A stretch of 64,000 nucleotides of DNA from Lagopus muta (GCF_023343835.1 NC_064443.1:9920001-9984000); one strand, 5' to 3'. Shown: positions 1-11,467, counted from the first letter of the stretch. Notes: generated by a model from the sequence alone, not told the origin. Numbers and translations are program-made.

Positions 1-340
<340 letters not shown>

Positions 341-1782
341 TGAAGCCATATGTGGAGCCAGGAGCTGATGGACAGTCCTATCCCTGCTCTGTGGCCCTCG
401 CTATGCTGATAAGCAGGGCTTCATTTTTGTGTTTTCTGCTGGGAACAATGTGGAAAACACCTCTTTTTCTCTTACTGTACATACACTTGGTATGTGAGCA
501 TAGCAGAGCTTTAGAAATGGCAGCACTGTTGCAGTGTGCCTAATTTGTGTGCCATGCCCAGCCCAGTGCCACAGTGGTACTGGCACCACACTTACATTGG
601 TGTCATCCAGCTCTGCTGCATGGGGATATGAGAGGATGTGGTGGCCTCCTCAGCACTTTCTTTGGGAGTATCAGTAAGAATGGTCAAAAGCCCCTCTGTT
701 GTAATTTATACAAATTAACTTCACGAAGCACTGCTCAAATCTGCACCCCGCATCTTTTTATTAAAGCAATAAAGTATGTAACTACAGTAAAACACAGATC
801 TATACATATGGCACGATAATATCGCTTTTATTCTCCCAATAAAGCAGAGCGATGACTGTGTGAACAGTGGCTTATTTAGATGACAAAGCACTGGCACTTT
901 TTGCACAGGGAGGTTGGGCCCCATCGCTGTAGTAGCAGGGCTGGCCTTCTGGGTCTAACGACAGCAATGGGACCATGGTGGCCTAAGCCCTTGAGTAGCT
1001 GAGTGCTTTGTAGGGAGGAAGAAGGAGGAGGCTGAGGAAGGTTTCCATTCCCCTTGGTTGCCTCTCTTGCCTACAGGAGTCAGAGGAAACCCTGGTGCTT
1101 GGGAAGGGGCCACGTGATGGTCAGTGTAACAGCGCTGGTGGGATCCGAGTGCCATTCCCCAGCTGCAGTGGGATGACATGTCTGGGGGGTCTGTACTTCT
1201 GTGTGATGGGCTGGCCATTAGGATGTTTTGTAGCTTGTACAGCAGCTCTGTGGTTACCATGAGGGTGGCAGATGAGCAGTTCAGAGGATCCAGATCAGTC
1301 AGCACCCCTCAGTGACCATCAGGTGCTTGCTTCCTACTGGGTAAAAGTCCCCAGCCCTTAAAAAAACTTGGCTAAGAGCAAGGAAGGGGCCGTGTGGCAC
1401 TGATGAGCTGCTCTTGGTGGGCACAGGTTCTCATGTCGTCAGATAGTTGCAGCCTGACATCTGTTGAGTGTCTTGCTCTCCAAGCATTGCAAGCGTGTTC
1501 ACAGCTCTCAGGAACTTCTTTTATTATTTGTAATGGAATTAATAAATCGCAGCTGTTCCCTTTGTTTGTTTTCATTCATTAAGCACAATTATATGCAGCT
1601 CGACTGCACCCTCTTTGATGCAAAATGGGAGAGAAAAATTTTTCCTGTTGTTCAGTGCAATAATAAGCTGTCATTGGCTGTGAATGAAGATCATAATTAA
1701 TTTTCATGTGGATACTTGCATCTTGGTAATCAGTGGTCCTGGCTCCTTACAGCAGGTGATAAACTCAGCACTGGTTTCCTTT

Positions 1783-1845
1783 TCATAGAATCATAGAATC
1801 ATTTGAGTTGAAAGTTACCTGTAAAGATAATCTAAACTCTCTTTT
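1783..1845 (-). repeat. CR1 LINE fragment (3' end)
   Basis: It opens with two tandem copies of the reversed CR1 terminal repeat (TCATAGAATCATAGAATC) followed by a degraded TTTGAGTTGAAAG segment. In intact CR1 this reads as the last ~60 bases before the 3' terminus. Only the extreme 3' end survives, as usual for 5'-truncated CR1. Confidence 0.75.
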
Positions 1846-2785
1846 ATTGTAATAGTTTATGTAAAGGTGGGATAAAAGAGGACTGGGTAAGCGCAGGGGC
1901 AGGTTCTGCATTTTCTAACACCTCAGCATTGCACAGTACACAGCTGGCTCAGTGGGAGAGGCAGAAGTAGAGGGAATAGACTCTTACTCAGCTTCTCAGA
2001 CCAACCTCCCCTTATTCCAGCTCAGCCACTGCTAAGACACATGGGGCTTTGGGTTCAGTGGGAGCATGGCTGTAGGCATTTTGTTTTGCCCACAGCATTT
2101 AGCAGCACCCAGCTGCCCTGCACCTTGCAGTGGTGCCTCTACTTCCCCAGGCACTGGTCATCCTTTCCAGCCCCAGTCCTGTCCCAGAACACCTCGCAGG
2201 GAGCGCAGCCTGCCCATGCCAAAAGCTGCTGCATCTCCTCACAACTCTGCCAGCCTGCAGGCACTGCAGCAGTGCTTAATCAAAGGAAGCTGATTCCCTA
2301 TTAAGAAGTTACCTGTAGGGCTCCTGATGGACTTTGCCTGCCTCCTAGTAAGTCTATTAATTATACAACAGTTTGTTTCCAATTATGCAGCCAATGAAAT
2401 GGTTAATCAAGTCCCCTTTGACGGATGCCTTGATATTTAATTGCAAAAAAATTTGCTCTCTCAACTAGCTCACCCGAGGAGATGAGATTTCTATTCAGGT
2501 TTGTTTTTTTAAAAAAAAAATGTCTGCTTTTCTGCTCTACTGGCACAGCGTTAGTGAGATGAGAGCTGTGCCTGTGGAGGGGGCAGGTGCCCCTCAGCAT
2601 TATGCTTCATTACTCCCTTCTGTCTGCTCTGAGCCCTTTCTACAAGCGCTCCCCAGACCTGCAGGCATGGAAGTGTTCTTATGGGACACTGGGACTGTCA
2701 GACATCACCCTGTGATCTCTCGTTCCCACAGGAGGTTGGTTAGAGGAAGGGGGGTTTGATGAAGGAAAGCTGTCTTCTTGATAGG

Positions 2786-3221
2786 ATGAGAAGTGATGGC
2801 TGTAAGTTGCCCCAGGGGAGGTTCAGGTTGGATGCTAGGGAAAATTTCTTCTCAGAAAGAGTGGTGATGTAGTGTCATAGGCTGCACAGGGAGTGGTGGA
2901 GTCACCATCCCTGGAGGTGTTCAAGAACTGTGGAGATGTGGCACTGAGGGATGTGGTCAGTGGGCACGGTGGGGGTGGGGTTGACAGCTGGGCTAGAATG
3001 GTGACAATAGGTTGATCGTTGGACTGTTAAAATGTTGGTGATGGGTTGATAGCTGGACTTATCTTAGTGGTCTTTTACAACTGTAATGATTCTTGTGGTT
3101 CTGGTACGTCCTGCAAGGCATGGGGCAAGCTGTTGGTGACCGTTGGATGACTGGGTGGACTGGGTGAATCTGTGGGTCTTTTCCAACCTTGCCGATTCTA
3201 TGATTCTATTCTGTGATTCTA
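2786..3221 (+). repeat. CR1 LINE 3' end, with a second CR1-like terminus
   Basis: It contains the standard CR1 3' UTR run: GGTTCAGGTTGGATG, TTCTTCTCAGAAAGAG, CATCCCTGGAGGTGTTCAAG, and a GGTCTTTT-type terminus near 3070-3103. A further ~118 bases end in a second CR1-type terminus with ATTCTATG repeats (3192-3221). Either two elements abut, or the 3' end was internally duplicated. The body at 2885-2960 is very close to the copy at 49557-49637, so both belong to one subfamily. It lies within the PLXNA1 last intron in sense orientation. Confidence 0.9.
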
Positions 3222-3687
3222 AGGACTCAGTGTCCATCCCAGTATCCCAGGATGATTGTCAACCTTAGGGAGAGCTGAGCAGGATTTTGTTCCTAGTGGC
3301 AACCACAGCCTTGTGGGTTTGGCACATTTTTTTGGCTTCATGGCTTGATTGTGGTCTCTGAAGAGCAGCCAGTGCTTCTCTTGGACTTGGTAGATTCTCT
3401 GGGGTCATGGATGTAGTTAGAAGCAGTTACTGCCTTTTGGATTTGCCCTGCATTTGACGCTAGATGTCCATTTTCTTCAATTCTATTCACTGAGTTGGCT
3501 TCTTGCTAGCTGCAGCTGCGCATCCCTGGTTGTTACCACAGCCTGTGGGGTGCTCTATCTGCTGGTTGACAGCTGGGGGCAGCGTCCTGCACCTCTCCCC
3601 TCCTCCATTAGACAAAGGGAACCAACACAGGATGCCTCTCCTGGGACCTCATGGCTGCGTGGGGTCGGGATGTGCTGCAAGGGCTGA

Positions 3688-3816
<129 letters not shown>

Positions 3817-4201
3817 AGAGGCGGCACGGTGCCAGCTTCCCAAGCAGCGACGCGGTGGGAGGAGGCAGGCAGGACACTTCGGGGCCGGGGCTGGACGTGC
3901 CCGCGGGTGCCTCCGCACACTTCCCACAAATGAACAAGGAAAACCTCGCGTGCGAGCGGAAAACAAAATCCCGACGACAGCAGCAACACGGATAAACCCC
4001 TCTACGCACACCCCGATGCAACCGGGACACAGCAGAGACCTTGCAAAGGGGCCAAGCGGGGCGGTGGAGGAGGGAGAGCCGCGTGCCCCATGGACCCGCT
4101 GGGACCCCCCGGGCCAGGCAGAACCCCTGAGCCCACTGGAAAGGAGGGTTGGGACCGTGGGGCTTTTTAGGACGGCATTTGGATGTTGTTACTTTGGTGG
4201 A

Positions 4202-4216
4202 GGGAGGGGGGGTGGG
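4202..4216 (+). other. Putative G-quadruplex in 3' UTR (first)
   Basis: Four G-triplets are separated by single bases (GGG-A-GGG-G-GGG-T-GGG), which satisfies the strict G3+N1-7 rule with the shortest loops. It lies 386 bases after the stop codon on the RNA-sense strand, so it could fold in the mRNA. Confidence 0.6.
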
Positions 4217-4225
4217 CTCCTGTTT

Positions 4226-4350
4226 GTACTGTACTTGACTTGCTCTCCCCTCCTTGCCCCCCCGGCTGTCTGCCCCCTCTCCTCCTCCCTCTGTTTCTTT
4301 TTCTGTCTCTTTCCCCCCCTTCTCTCTCTCTGGCCTTCTGCCACTAGTGT
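4226..4350 (+). other. Pyrimidine-rich tract in 3' UTR
   Basis: This C/T-dominated block has repeated CTCC, TCTCTC and CCCC stretches, about 400 bases after the stop codon. Such RNA is a typical target of PTB and poly(C)-binding proteins. The open frames across it in several phases are a by-product of the composition. Confidence 0.6.
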
Positions 4351-4408
4351 TAACTGCTATATTTGCACAATTTACACGAGACAAAATTTTTAATTTAAAG
4401 AAAAAAAT

Positions 4409-4414
4409 AATAAA
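4409..4414 (+). terminator. Proximal AATAAA poly(A) signal candidate
   Basis: A canonical AATAAA sits in A/T-rich sequence about 600 bases after the stop codon. Use would give a short 3' UTR isoform. There is no strong GT-rich downstream element close by, so usage is uncertain. Confidence 0.35.
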
Positions 4415-4631
4415 AAGTATAACAAAGAATGGGAGGGGAAAAAAAAAAGAGGATTCTAAATTTTGCAACTAACTCATGAAAAACGGTTTTAAAAAATAAG
4501 CTAAAGGACTGATGCTGGGGAGATTTGGTGGTGGGGGCAGCAGGGGTGGGCAGGAAAGGGAGAAATCCCTGAGCTTTGATATTTCTGAACATACGTCCTG
4601 TGCCATGTTTTATTTGAATGTTGTTTAGTGC

Positions 4632-4673
4632 AAAAAAAAAAAAAAAAAGGAAAAAAAAAAAAAAAGAAAAAAA
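4632..4673 (+). repeat. A-rich tract
   Basis: Runs of 17, 15 and 7 A residues are broken by GG and G. It could misprime oligo-dT, so cDNA ends mapped here should be treated as suspect. Confidence 0.9.
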
Positions 4674-5045
4674 GATCAAAACAACAAAAAAAGTGGGAGT
4701 TTTGTTAGCTGAGTAGATGCTCTTATTTAAATGCTGCTTGAGTGGTTCTGGAGGCTGTGAGTTGGCTGAGGGAAGTCAGAGAGGAGGGTCGGTATTCCTT
4801 TCCCTGGGGGATGGCTGGGGGATGCGTTTAGGGTTCATCCTTGCAGAGGGGAGGATGGCAATGACAGGGGGACCTGGAGAGCCAGCCTGGTACTTTGGCT
4901 TTTACCCACTGCCTTCCTGCTGGCCACTCACAGCACCAGTCAGTTGGTTTCAGGTTCGGCTCCTTGGAGGGAGAAGGCAGGGACAGGATTGACATTATGA
5001 CTGCATGATTGAAAACTTTTCTTTTTGCTGTTTTATTTTTTTTAT

Positions 5046-5062
5046 GGGGGGGTGGGGAGGGG
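5046..5062 (+). other. Putative G-quadruplex in 3' UTR (second)
   Basis: G7-T-G4-A-G4 is long enough to provide four G-triplets with 1-base loops. It is on the sense strand of the plexin UTR, about 840 bases downstream of the first motif. Confidence 0.55.
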
Positions 5063-5245
5063 CAGGATTCCTGCCATCTTATTGTGCTTACGTAGGGATC
5101 CCAGGGTTGGATCGTTACCTTTTCCCCCTTGCTTCGTGCTATGCTTGTGGCTGGAGCTGGGCACCAGCCCACGGAGGGACCGAACTGGGACTGTCCTCTG
5201 CTCCCCTGCCCCGGGCAGCCCAGGCTTGTGCAGGGATTCCCACTC

Positions 5246-5345
5246 CACATCTACTTTCCTCTCTCTCTTTTCCTTCTTTCTCCCCCTTTCTCTCCTTGCT
5301 GTCACCCCATCTCCCCTCCACTCCATCCGCCCTTCCCACAGTTGT
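5246..5345 (+). other. Second pyrimidine-rich tract in 3' UTR
   Basis: This C/T-dominated tract (TTTCCTCTCTCTCTTTTCC and similar) produces purine-rich antisense open frames that are not coding. It is a probable PTB/PCBP-type RNA binding region by composition only. Confidence 0.5.
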
Positions 5346-5635
5346 GCCTGCTGGCATTTCACGGGGAGACCCCCTTCCAAACGTCAGATCTGCACGGTTT
5401 TCTACTTTCCTGAACAACAACAACAACAAAAGGTGCCGAATGCTGCCCGGAGTTGCAGCAGGTGACCAAAACTTTCAAAAAAACTGGGCAAATACATTTC
5501 CTTTTCTGTCCCAGGAGCTCCTGCTGCTCCCTGGGCTGAGCAGAGGGGATCGTGCTCTGCCAGAAGTGGTGACAGCAGAAGTCCAAGTGGACAGGAGCCC
5601 TCTGGTTTCTGCCCATTCCCATAAACTGCAAGTTA

Positions 5636-5711
5636 GGGGGGGGGGGGAGAGGGAGAAATAATGAAGTTTTTAATTAAAAAAAAAAAAATAAAAGTGTGTA
5701 TATATATATAT
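5636..5711 (+). repeat. Low-complexity cluster: G12, A13 tract, (TG/TA)n
   Basis: Twelve consecutive G (5636-5647) are followed by an A-rich run with an AATAAA (5687-5692) and a short alternating TG/TA stretch (5695-5711). Signal and GT/TA-rich sequence together form a plausible intermediate poly(A) site about 1.9 kb after the stop codon. Confidence 0.6.
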
Positions 5712-7515
5712 GTGGTTACAATCTAATTCTCGTGCCCCAGTGGGGTGCTGTATAGTTAACTGAAGGAGAATCAAACCGATATAAATATGAAATAAATTTA
5801 CACAGCCAGTTTAAACAAAAAAAAAAAAGGATACCAAATGGTCTGGAAGAAATTTCCAAGCATTTCTCACCATGCAGAACAATCGTTTCAAGCCTGCACA
5901 TCTCTCATTATGTTGTGATTTTGTTTGGTTTGGTTTTGTTTTAATAAAGAGGGGAAAGAGAAGATGCTGATTGAAAAAAAGAGAAATGAGAACAAAAAAA
6001 ACAACCAACTGCCACAACAGAAGTGTTCTAAAAAGAAGTAATAATCGTTTCCCAATCCTGGGAACCCCAAGCTGGTATCAGAGCTGTGGGCTGTTGCATG
6101 ACTGTGCTAGATTTTAGTCTGAGTTGATCCTTTTAAGAAACAGAAAAAAAAAAAGCATAAAAAGACTGCAAGTGTTGAATCCTAGAGGTTTGTTTAGGCC
6201 TTTTATCTATTTGATTTTATTTTTATTTGAAATTAATTTGTCACTTTCTTGTCCAGAAGAAAGAAAAAAAAAAAGAAAAAAGACTTCAGTAATTGACGTT
6301 GTGGTACTCGAGGAGCCTTAAAGGGCGGCTGTGTGCCAGGAGCCTCAGTGGGACAGAGCCCTCGTGGGGTCTCCAAATGGCACGGCTCATGGGGCCAGCA
6401 TTGGTGGGAGCTGCAGCAGTGCCACAGTTGGGTTTGGTGCAGGTGTGGTGTGAGATCGGCATGAGGTTCTGGCATCCCTGCGGCAGCCCCTCCGATCCTG
6501 TGGTCCCACTGCGGCGGTAAGAGCGTCTGAGGAATCTTTGGTGGCTTTTGGTGGAGCTGAGCACGTGGGATTTTGGTGGTGGTTTGGAGATGGTGGTACC
6601 CTCGCTGTTGCTGGTTAGAGAGGATGGAGGTTTTTGTCTGAGCCTTCTGAAGTTTTCGGGAAGTGCTGGCGAAAGCAGAGGCTCACCAGGCTGCTGCAGT
6701 GCTGCAGCACATCCTTGGCTATGTTGGTAGCCGTGTTGGATGGCTCTCATGGCCCTGGTGGTCCTGGAGGGTGGTCAGCAGGGAAGTCTCCAGAGGGCTG
6801 TGCTAGGCAGGGTAGTAGTGTCACAGCGTTGCTGGGCTCTCAGGGCTCCTCTTGGCTTCTTCTGCCTCCACTGCCAGGCTCAACCCCCATCCCATGCAAT
6901 GAGGAGAGTCCACAGTGCGGTCCTGGGGACAGGCTGATGTCTTCCTCCTGAGGGGGCTTTGGGGCTTTGCTCCACTCAAGGATCCCTCTGGGGTCCCCTT
7001 GCTGCTGGTCCCGAGTGCCTCCATGGCAGATGGTTGCGTATGGGGGACGTGTTGCAGTGCAGCTTGCAGCCCCTGCTGCTCCTTGGTGCTACCTTTGCCT
7101 TTCACCTGATGCCCAGTGTCCTTAATCCTGCAGGCAGCCTGTTATCCCTGCCTGGGGGAGAGGCTGGGAGGCATCACAGGATGTCCCATATCAGTGACAC
7201 TACACGTGCCCCCATCTTGCGTTTTGGGGATGGAGCATGGAGGAGGCCAAACTCCACCAGCTGCCAGCAGGCCCCTGCCTACCCCTGCTGCCTTTTCAGT
7301 GGGAGGCTCCCAAAAACACAGCCTGGCCTGGAAGTGCCCCCAGGCCCCTTATCCCCATCCTGTGCCTCAGGGTGGGGAGCAGGGGGTGACCCCCAGGCTC
7401 ATCCTGCCCCCAAAGGGCACCATGAGCTGTCCTTTAAGAAAGCAGGGGTGGGGACTAATGCAAAGCTGGTGAAAAGCAGAGAGTTTTAATAGTTTTAAAA
7501 AATTAAATGGGGAGG

Positions 7516-7532
7516 AAATAAATAAATAAATG
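7516..7532 (+). repeat. (AAAT)n with overlapping AATAAA signals
   Basis: A short AAAT tetranucleotide repeat contains several overlapping AATAAA hexamers starting at 7517. It is about 150 bases upstream of the best poly(A) signal and could act as an alternative one. Confidence 0.6.
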
Positions 7533-7622
7533 AGAATCCGGAGTCCTTGATTAACTTTCTGTGATGATGATTTCAGACTTGAAGCAACAGGCTGGCGTGG
7601 CTGGCCGCACACCCTTTGATCG

Positions 7623-7630
7623 TGTAAATA
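7623..7630 (+). promoter_or_regulatory. Pumilio-type element (TGTAAATA), first
   Basis: This is an exact match to the Pumilio RNA-binding consensus UGUANAUA on the sense strand, about 50 bases upstream of the distal poly(A) signal. Pumilio proteins repress or destabilise bound mRNAs. Confidence 0.45.
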
Positions 7631-7671
7631 TCCTGCTATTTCCTATTTTAATGTTCTTCAGATTTAGTACT

Positions 7672-7681
7672 TGTAAATAAA
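7672..7681 (+). terminator. Distal poly(A) signal overlapping a second Pumilio-type element
   Basis: AATAAA at 7676-7681 shares bases with TGTAAATA at 7672-7679. A GT-rich downstream element follows at about 7720-7750 (TGGTGTCTGGTCTGTGTTTG region). Signal plus GT-rich element is the expected mammalian/avian cleavage architecture, so this is my best call for the PLXNA1 mRNA end, with cleavage near 7695-7710. The overlap means Pumilio and CPSF could compete. Confidence 0.65.
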
Positions 7682-7705
7682 CACACGCATCAAGGAGAGA
7701 TTAAA

Positions 7706-8310
7706 CATTTTTGCTAATGCTGGTGTCTGGTCTGTGTTTGTGGGCAGTTTGGGAGGGAGGAAAGTGGCCCAAAATGGCACAGGGATGTGCAGCCTGGTGA
7801 GCTGTGATGTGGAGACTTCTCTGCTGAATGGGCACTTTGTGGTGAATTCATTGGTTTTAACCCTTTTGTTTTGCTCGTCAAACTTGGAGATCCTGGTTAC
7901 TTCCAAATGGTGGTGTAGGCTGGGGCACGATCCTAATGCAAAGTCCCCATGCTGATTGTGTGTGGTGACACTGGGTGGCCATGGTGGGCACGGGGATGTT
8001 GGCAGGCAAGAGCAGGTTGGTGTGTGGGGTCCCAGCCATGGCTCTGCCCAGCATGAGAACCAAAATCCCACAATCAAAACTGCATTTTTCCTGTTGACTT
8101 TGTGTCTTCCCTCCTGGGACCAACCTCTGGAGTAATTTGGTTCGTTACAGATCACAGATGCATCTTTTGTCTGCATTTACCACGTATACAAACCGGATGT
8201 TTATATATAATTATGTTTCTTTGTGGGTTTCCTGCTTTCCAGCACTGAGACCATCAGCAGCAAGAGCTGGACTTCCACAAAGGTATGATTTTTATCCCCT
8301 CATCTTCAAA
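7706..8310. other. Intergenic, immediately downstream of PLXNA1
   Basis: It contains the GT-rich downstream element and then unremarkable sequence. The stretch 8150-8225 is AT-rich and unrepeated. No gene is recognised. Open frames here (such as the antisense one at 7664-8176) show no family resemblance. Confidence 0.6.
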
Positions 8311-8525
8311 TCATAGAATTGTGAAGGCTGAGAAGACCACTAAAATCATCTAGTCCACCCAGCAAGCCCTGCCTGTGACTGCTCTAGGCCATGTTCCTCA
8401 CTGCAATATCTACCATTTCTTTAACACCTCTGGGAGCAGTGACCCCACCACCTCCCTGGGCTGCCAGTACCTGAGCACTCTGAGAAGAAATTCTTCTTAA
8501 TATCCAACCTGAACCTCTGTCTCCC
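8311..8525 (-). repeat. CR1 LINE fragment
   Basis: It starts with TCATAGAATTGTGAAGGCTG and proceeds through the reversed CR1 landmarks ATCATCTAGTCCA, CCACCACCTCCCTGGGC and TGAGAAGAAATTCTTC to AACCTGAACCTC. It covers about the last 215 bases of the element. Terminal repeats are worn, so it is not among the youngest copies. Confidence 0.88.
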
Positions 8526-9570
8526 CAGATTTTCTGTCGGTGCCACAATCGGTGGGACCCTGGGAGCTCGTGGAAGCTGAGCACTGGGCAGTTGGACGCA
8601 GCACTGTGTACAGGAACCAGGTTTAAGTATCATTTCCTGAACGTTTTCCCTCCAACTTGGAGCATGAACAATCTGAGGTCAAATTCGGCAGCTCAGTGAG
8701 CAATTTCTGTGGGGTTTGGTGCTTCGCTCTGATCCTTTTGCAGGCAGGATTTTCTTTATGCTTTTCTTTCTCCTTAATATTTCTTCTATTGTTTCAATTG
8801 GGAAAAAAAAAAAATAAAATAAGAAAACTATTGGTTGGCAAAATAAATGAGTATCTAATATTTCACAATAGCCAGAATGTTCTTCAGTACCAATTGCCTC
8901 GTTTTGTCAAGAGTTTCTGGCTTGAAGCCAGCGTGTCCGAGTCTGACGACAGCTCCGAATGCCTTTGTTTGCTGCCCGAGTTCCAGTGCCGAGCTAAGCA
9001 GAAAAAGATCAGCAGGGTCTACAAATGATTGTGTAATCCACAAATGCACTTTATTTGATTAAATGATAAAATGGGAACCTCCCAGCAGTAACGCGCAGCC
9101 CTGCCACTGGAGACAGCGGTAATCTGTAAAGCTGTGGTGGCCGCCTACCTTCATCCACTGCATTTGAGAACCCCAGATTTGTGGCTGCCTCTGTGGGGAC
9201 CCTGAGTCCTGTGATGCCATCTGATGCTCCAGGTAAGTGGCACACCCTCAGCATCTGGTGGTTGGAACCTTGAAACCCCACATGTGATCTGAAGGTCTTG
9301 GCTGGAACTTTCTGCACCAGTCCATTGCCACGGTCTTGCCACTTCCCTGTTGGACTTCTTTGGACTCTATGGGGAATCTCTCCTGCCTTTGGGTGTGTTC
9401 TCTCATTTATCTAACAAGGGTGGTGAATGCCAGGATGTGCAAAGGGAAGTGCTGCTCCTGCAGAAAGCAGCATGCATCACTTTGGAACAGGATGAGTACG
9501 TGACCCATAGCCTGCAGCACGGGGACTTGGCCATCATGGGATTTGGTGAGGCTTTGATCATCCCAATGTA
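8526..9570. other. Intergenic, with a CpG-bearing unrepeated segment
   Basis: No gene is recognised. From about 8830 to 9060 the DNA is unrepeated, and 8925-8998 carries about eight CpGs in otherwise CpG-poor surroundings, followed by an AT-rich stretch with ATTTGATTAAATG. This profile suits a constrained noncoding element. The + frame at 8657-9028 ends in a serine/acidic run (SVSESDDSSECL) but has no recognisable family. Confidence 0.45.
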
Positions 9571-9654
9571 GTGGAAGGTTCCTTGCCCATGGCAGGCGGT
9601 TTGGGGCTAGATGATCTAAAGTGCCTTCCAACCCAAACTGACCTCTGATTCTGT
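9571..9654 (+). repeat. CR1 LINE 3' end fragment
   Basis: About 85 bases of an older CR1 3' terminus: GGTTCCTTGCCCATGGCAGG, GGGGCTAGATGATC, CCTTCCAACCCAAACTG, then a GATTCTGT end. It is heavily truncated. Confidence 0.75.
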
Positions 9655-9811
9655 AATCATGTGAGCAGGAGCAAGTGTCAGCCCCAGACAGAACTCCTCC
9701 TGCCCTGGGTGAGCTCCTGGAAGGCAAGCAGGTTTGACTAGGGGGATTAATGCCTCTTTTACCTACGACCTACCACAAGCCCAATGCTTCTGTTGTTTCC
9801 CTTGATGTGCT

Positions 9812-9884
9812 CACATATATATATGCACATTAGAGATATATATATATACATACAAACTATATATATAAAATCTATATGCATACA
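9812..9884. repeat. AT/TA-rich microsatellite
   Basis: Interrupted (AT)n and (TA)n runs are separated by GCACAT, GAG and ACAAAC. It is likely length-polymorphic. Confidence 0.85.
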
Positions 9885-11467
9885 GTGCATTAGCATGGGG
9901 TGTGGGTGGTAGGCCATGTGAAGGGCTCAGACCTTACAGGGGAAAAATGAGAGCAGCAGCACGTGCCCCTGCAAGGAGAAAGATGCAAACAGGGAGTTTC
10001 TTCCCGCTCGGAGGTGATGATTAAGTTTTTTTTCTGAGCTCCTAGGGGAAAAAGAATAAAATCCATCAATTCTGAAGGCAGTAAGGGCCGAGCAGAGCAA
10101 TACGCCCCTCCTCGCTGCCTGGACTAATGAAAATCGCAGCCATGCTGGGAAGTGATTGGTTTATGTTTGTCCTTTGCTTTAAATGTAGTGGTAAAAAGCC
10201 CACAGTCTGGGGCTGAGATTGGAGGTGAGATCATTAGCAGGTGGCAGGCGATGGCTGATAGACGTTAATGTGCCACGGGCAGCCTCAGCTTTGCTGGTTT
10301 TATTTATTTATTTGTTTGTTTAACTAAGGCAAATTGTTGCTTCAGAAAAATGACTGCCTCCCATGGTGGAAACAGAGCAGAAGGAGGGGGAGAATTGATT
10401 TTTCTTGAGTTTTCTAGTGCCAGACTGACAGCTTCAGAGGTGCAAGAGCACCAGAGGGGCCAACAGGGTGACACACTCCTGGGTGCTGATGGCTGCCACT
10501 TTTTGGAGGCTGCCTGCGTTTGGGGGCTGTCCCTTTAGAAGGGCTGGAGATGTGACCAGAGATCTCGGCCATGACTGTTAAGAGCAATTTATCTATGAGA
10601 TTAAGTCAGATGAGAAATGTGGCTGCTGATATCCCCCTGGCTGCTGATACCCCCCTTTTCCTCTGGCCCCAGTGGGGGCAGGGTTGCCAACACGGCCACC
10701 CCAAAGCGCCAGGGGAGCCCCACTCCTCTGGGCTTTGAAGGTGATGGCCGTGTGACAGCGTGACTTCACACATCCGATTTCTAGGTGTCTTTCCTAGCAT
10801 TAACGCTGTTGCGATGGGCTTGGACTGGCCTTCCCCTCCCTCTGCTGGAAAGAAGCAGAACTGGCCGATGTCCTTTCCTGGGACCTGGCCCATCTCGCTG
10901 TCCCTCGAATACAGAAGGTGTCCATGTTGTCCACCAGCAAGATGATTCCTGGTATGTGATGGAGGCTGGGGGTAATTGCTTGCTGCTCCTGTATCACAGG
11001 GATCACAACATGCATTGCAAAAGGGACCGTTAATTTACAGTCCCCCAAACCATCCTGGTGAGGGAAACTGAAAGATCAGACCTTGCTTTGGCCGAGGTCG
11101 TGCAGCAGGTTGCATCAGGAAAGAAAGTACCCATGCTGACATTGCTTGGAACCAGACTTTTGTTATGGCCCCAAGTGCCTGGCCCACTTTGGCTCACAGC
11201 ATCCTAAGCTGGAGTTTTGCTTCTTTCCCAGCCAGATTTATTTATTTCTTTCTTTCCTTTTTTTTTTTTTTCCCTTCTTTATGAACGGAATTCTCCCTTC
11301 ACAGCCCCTATTCTCTCAGGGGTTCTTCCACTCAGCAGTAGCCCAATTTCCTTTTATAGCTTGTACAATGACTGTCCTAATTACAATTAAAACCAGGAAC
11401 GTGCTAATCAAATCTTTTACTATTCTAGACAAACTCAGAAAATGAGTAAAATTAGTGACACATGGCC

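Larger units (their letters stand above)
3817..7705 (+). other. PLXNA1: PLXNA1 3' untranslated region (inferred extent)
   Basis: There is no intron signal, no CR1 and no other gene between the stop codon and the poly(A) signal at 7676. I infer one 3' UTR of about 3.9 kb, a long UTR of the kind usual for plexins. Features seen are a GC-rich proximal part (3817-4160), pyrimidine tracts at 4226-4350 and 5246-5345, G runs at 4202-4216, 5046-5062 and 5636-5647, a 42-base A-rich tract at 4632-4673, and several AATAAA signals. Long open frames inside it (for example 5005-5661) arise from low-complexity pyrimidine-rich DNA. The exact cleavage site is inferred. Confidence 0.7.

Noticed and set aside
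5005..5661. 218-codon + open frame
   Set aside because: It lies in the plexin 3' UTR over pyrimidine tracts, polyglutamine-like CAA repeats and a G12 run. Composition explains its length and there is no domain.
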